Program-made: the position numbers and the translations under genes | Assembly: GCA_937863905.1 (NCBI GenBank) | Contig: CALMHV010000395.1 | Coordinates: 1 to 9,834 of the forward strand | Length of the DNA stretch: 9,834 nt | DNA from: an uncultured Bacillota bacterium | GTDB taxonomy: Bacteria > Bacillota > Sulfobacillia > UBA995 > UBA9673 | Direction: 5' to 3' | Notes under the pieces: model-generated | Told to the model about the DNA's origin: nothing | Seen by the model: the letters and a program-made list of their open reading frames with translations, nothing else | Databases searched by the model: none | In this document: piece by piece, positions 7,990 to 9,834 of the stretch | How the letters are laid out: the number at the start of each line of letters is the position of its first letter | How positions within the stretch are numbered: the first letter of the stretch is position 1

Positions 7990-8873
7990 ACGCGCAGGAA
8001 CCTCCTCACGGACAGGACGCTGCCCAGCGCTCCGATGAGACCGCCCACGCCCAGAAGGCTGAACCCCAGTCGCCAGGCCAGCGGATAGACAGGCACGACC
8101 GGGATGAACGAGACATTGGTGTAGATGCCGCTGACGGCCCAGATGTACACCTGCCAGGCCGCGAGCCCGGCCGCCGCGGCGCCCAGGAGACCGAGGAACA
8201 TCCCCTCGAAGAGGAAAGGCCACCGGATGAACCAGTTGGTGGCGCCGACAAAGCGCATGACCGTGATCTCCTCGCTCCGGGCGATGATGGTGAGCCGCAC
8301 GGTGTTGGAGACGACGAAGAGCGTCGCCAGAACCATGAGGCCGATGAGGGCCAGGCCCCCCAAGCGGATGGCCGTGATCACGCGCAGGATGCGCTGGGCG
8401 AGGTCGTGCGTGTAGCCGACGTCCTCGACCCCGATGAGGGTCGCGGCGCCGGCGGCCACGGCGTCGACCCAGGCCGAGCCCTTGGTGAACACGCGCAAGG
8501 AGTCCCGCAGCGGGTTCATCTGGTCGATACCCTCGAGCAGGTCGGAGTCCTGGCCGAGTTGCTGGCGCAGGGTGGCGAGGGCTTCCGCCTTCGACACGTA
8601 GCGGACCTCGGTCACCCCGTCAAGCGAGGCGACTTGGGCCTTCAGGCCGTCGACGGCGGTCGAGTCGAGGTCGGCAGCGAGGTAAAGGCGGACCTCCAGC
8701 CCCGACTCGATGGTGCTGGCCAGGTTGTCCACATTCACCGCCGTGAGCAGGAAGACGGCCAGGATGAACAGAGACACGGCCACGGTCGTCGCCGAGGCCA
8801 GGCTCATCAAGCCGTTTCGCCTGATGCTCGTTAGGGCTTCCCTGAGGAAGAGGCTGAAAGACCTTGCGCCCAA
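7986..8873 (-). CDS. ftsX: Cell division protein FtsX (ABC transporter-like membrane subunit)
   Basis: FtsX, 295 aa, the membrane half of the FtsEX complex, which transmits FtsE ATP hydrolysis across the membrane to activate a peptidoglycan hydrolase rather than transporting a solute. Seen: cytoplasmic N-terminus (LFLREALTSIRRNGLMSLAS, 9-27); membrane segments near 24-46, 169-190, 218-246 and 268-288; a large outside loop at about 47-165 with VRLYLAADLD (61-70), the region that binds coiled-coil hydrolases in other species; and the conserved SEEITVMRFVGATNWFIRWP (200-219), the cytoplasmic coupling region facing FtsE. The start is TTG at 8873, preceded 7 nt upstream by GGAGGAGGAG; the family's N-terminal residues are encoded from here, so the ATG at codon 23 is too late. 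It overlaps ftsE by 43 nt and shares ATGA with the M23 gene. Very secure. Confidence 0.96.
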   Translation of the reverse strand: MGARSFSLFLREALTSIRRNGLMSLASATTVAVSLFILAVFLLTAVNVDNLASTIESGLEVRLYLAADLDSTAVDGLKAQVASLDGVTEVRYVSKAEALATLRQQLGQDSDLLEGIDQMNPLRDSLRVFTKGSAWVDAVAAGAATLIGVEDVGYTHDLAQRILRVITAIRLGGLALIGLMVLATLFVVSNTVRLTIIARSEEITVMRFVGATNWFIRWPFLFEGMFLGLLGAAAAGLAAWQVYIWAVSGIYTNVSFIPVVPVYPLAWRLGFSLLGVGGLIGALGSVLSVRRFLRV

Positions 8874-9571
8874 GCCCTCTCTCCTCCTCCCAGGTCGCCG
8901 TAGTCGCTGCGCTGTTTATCGCGGACGATGCAGCCCCGGTCGAGGGCGATGACGCGGCGTCGGACGCTGTCGACGATGGTCTTGGCGTGAGTGGCCATGA
9001 CGACCGTCGTGCCGCCACGATTGATTTCCAGAAGAAGCTGCACGATTCCCCAGGAAGTGACGGGGTCGAGGTTGCCGGTCGGCTCGTCAGCCAGCACGAT
9101 TAGCGGGCGGTTGACGATGGCCCGGGCCAGGGCGGCCCGCTGCTGCTCGCCGCCTGACAGCTCGTCGGGGTAGGCGTCGGCCTTGTCGGACAGACCAACC
9201 AGGTCGAGAGTGGCCGGCACGCGCCGCGCGATGTCCCGCGGCGTGGCGCCGATGACCCTCATGGCGAACGCCACATTCTCGTGCGTGGTCTGGCGCGGGA
9301 GGAGCTTGTAGTCCTGGAACACGATGCCGATGTTCCGGCGCAGGTACGGGATGGCCCTCGGCTTGAGTCTGGAGAGGTTGGCCCCGTTGACGAAGACGTA
9401 CCCGCTCGTGGGGAGTTCCTCCCGGTAGATGAGGCGGACGAGGGTGGACTTCCCGGCGCCGCTGGGGCCGACGATGAAGACGAACTCCCCTTTGCTAATG
9501 GTGGCCGAGGCCTTGTTCAGAGCGACCGTGCCGTTGGGGTAGGTCTTACACACATCGTAGAACTGCAACAA
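8831..9571 (-). CDS. ftsE: Cell division ATP-binding protein FtsE
   Basis: FtsE, 246 aa, the cytoplasmic ATPase of FtsEX. Seen: Walker A GPSGAGKS at 35-42; Q-loop VFQDYKLL at 84-91 (Q86), typical of FtsE; signature LSGGEQQR at 138-145; Walker B VLADEPTGNLDP at 159-170 with catalytic E163; switch H195 in MATH. LIYREELPTSG (47-57) and VFVNG (59-63) also fit FtsE rather than a general exporter ATPase. The core ends near residue 218; a polar tail of about 28 residues (GDLGGGERAWAQ and on) is longer than in the usual FtsE of about 220-230 aa, and its last 13-14 codons overlap ftsX. The start is the first of two successive TTG codons; a G-rich site (GGAGGGGGG, 9588-9580) ends 8 nt before it. It is the first gene of the cluster in this window, behind a 263-nt leader. 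Very secure in function; start good to within one codon. Confidence 0.97.
   Translation of the reverse strand: MLQFYDVCKTYPNGTVALNKASATISKGEFVFIVGPSGAGKSTLVRLIYREELPTSGYVFVNGANLSRLKPRAIPYLRRNIGIVFQDYKLLPRQTTHENVAFAMRVIGATPRDIARRVPATLDLVGLSDKADAYPDELSGGEQQRAALARAIVNRPLIVLADEPTGNLDPVTSWGIVQLLLEINRGGTTVVMATHAKTIVDSVRRRVIALDRGCIVRDKQRSDYGDLGGGERAWAQGLSASSSGKP
8881..8890 (-). promoter_or_regulatory. Ribosome binding site deciding the TTG start of ftsX
   Basis: GGAGGAGGAG inside the 3' end of ftsE, 7 nt before TTG at 8873-8871. It is the strongest ribosome site in the window and justifies the 43-nt overlap with ftsE. Confidence 0.85.
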
Positions 9572-9579
9572 GTGCCGGT

Positions 9580-9588
9580 CCCCCCTCC
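9580..9588 (-). promoter_or_regulatory. Ribosome binding site of ftsE (before a TTG-TTG pair)
   Basis: GGAGGGGGG on the minus strand ends 8 nt before the first TTG (9571-9569) and 11 nt before the second (9568-9566). The distance favours the first TTG. Confidence 0.65.
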
Positions 9589-9609
9589 GCGCGCAACCGA
9601 AGCGGGCCT

Positions 9610-9624
9610 GACGACCATGTCGTC
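9610..9624. repeat. Perfect 6-bp inverted repeat in the ftsE leader
   Basis: GACGAC-CAT-GTCGTC on the plus strand, a perfect dyad with a 3-nt centre. It lies about 39 nt upstream of the ftsE start. In the mRNA it would form a small hairpin; as DNA it could be an operator half-site pair. There is no T-run, so it is not a terminator. Confidence 0.5.
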
Positions 9625-9745
9625 GGACGCGCCGGCGGCAATCAGAATCGGACAGCCGAACGTGCGAGGTGCTCCCCGATGCGCAGCAGAGAGTTGTCCG
9701 TGGGTGGCCGCTTTTCGTGGATTATGTCGACGCGGCTCTGTGTAG

Positions 9746-9759
9746 CTTACGTGCGTTCG
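9746..9759 (-). promoter_or_regulatory. Possible weak LexA/DinR (SOS) box in the ftsE leader
   Basis: The minus strand reads CGAAC-GCAC-GTAAG: one perfect half of CGAACNNNNGTTCG and a second half with two mismatches (8/10). It would cover the -35 position relative to the CATAAT at 9726-9721. The match level is no better than chance expects in a window of this size, so this is a low-confidence site. Confidence 0.2.
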
Positions 9760-9803
9760 ACAGATTGGCCCGGTATCCTCTCGCCGGGTCGGAATCCGTC
9801 GCA

Positions 9804-9830
9804 ATTTCCTGCCCCAAGGCGCCGGGAAAT
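9804..9830. repeat. 6-bp inverted repeat with 15-nt centre near the window edge
   Basis: ATTTCC (9804-9809) and GGAAAT (9825-9830) are perfect complements around a GC-rich 15-nt centre. The stem does not extend cleanly inward and no T-run follows on either strand, so it is not a convincing terminator. It may be part of an upstream control region. Confidence 0.35.
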
Positions 9831-9834
9831 GCCA

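Larger units (their letters stand above)
9572..9834 (-). other. Non-coding leader upstream of ftsE
   Basis: 263 nt to the window edge with no gene I can support on either strand. It holds a CATAAT that could serve as a -10 (9726-9721) but has no good -35 (TAAGCT at 17-nt spacing), two small dyads and a degenerate SOS-like box, listed separately. The promoter of the cluster is probably here or just beyond the window. Confidence 0.6.

Noticed and set aside
6853..8088. Plus-strand open frame of 411 codons opposite the M23 gene
   Set aside because: Antisense of the coiled-coil codons gives a Leu/Glu/Asp-rich product; no domain and no support from context.
7990..8223. In-frame extension of the M23 gene by 78 codons upstream
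   Set aside because: It lies over ftsX. The ATG at 7989 gives a proper signal peptide and an ATGA junction.
9517..9804. Minus-strand open frame of 95 codons in the ftsE leader
   Set aside because: Overlaps the ftsE start and ribosome site by tens of bases; Arg/Thr/Pro-rich product with no motif.
1..9834. Mobile element, CRISPR array, tRNA or rRNA genes
   Set aside because: I looked for transposase or integrase motifs, regularly spaced repeats and tRNA-like or rRNA-like stretches; the window is filled by seven housekeeping-type genes and none of these is seen.

Overview
The window is a GC-rich, gene-dense stretch in which all seven genes lie on the minus strand and read from high to low coordinates. 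I read it as a piece of the chromosome of a GC-rich member of the Bacillota (Firmicutes), in the broad vicinity of Moorella-, Symbiobacterium-, Thermaerobacter- or Limnochorda-type organisms; the sequence alone does not settle the genus. Reasons: the gene neighbourhood (ftsE-ftsX, an S41 C-terminal processing protease, a MinJ-like PDZ membrane protein, then uvrB) is like the Bacillus ftsEX-ctpB-minJ-uvrB region; there are strong GGAGG-type ribosome sites; and TTG and GTG starts are frequent.

Layout in order of transcription: 9834-9572, a 263-nt leader with no convincing gene; ftsE (9571-8831) and ftsX (8873-7986), the division ABC complex; a secreted coiled-coil M23 peptidase (7989-6787), the probable FtsEX-controlled cell-wall hydrolase; a 95-nt gap with a good -10 box; an S41/PDZ C-terminal processing protease (6691-5447); a polytopic membrane protein with a C-terminal PDZ domain, MinJ-like (5443-4121); a fused ADP-forming acyl-CoA synthetase (4124-1971); and uvrB (1989-4), complete to within three bases of the window edge.

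The genes are packed as one operon or two overlapping ones: ftsE/ftsX overlap by 43 nt, ftsX/M23 share ATGA, ctp and minJ-like are 3 nt apart, minJ-like/acs share GTGA, and acs/uvrB overlap by 19 nt. Only the M23-ctp junction leaves room for a separate promoter. Functionally, five genes belong to envelope growth and division: FtsEX gating a peptidoglycan hydrolase, a periplasm-like-space protease that could trim envelope proteins, and a MinJ-like topology factor. uvrB (nucleotide excision repair) is a known neighbour of this block in Bacillus. The acyl-CoA synthetase is the odd one out.

I did not find a mobile element, CRISPR array, RNA gene or clearly new system. The points most worth a second look are the acyl-CoA synthetase wired into the operon, two weak LexA-like boxes (one overlapping the uvrB ribosome site), the leader upstream of ftsE with its dyads, and the use of non-ATG starts in six of seven genes.
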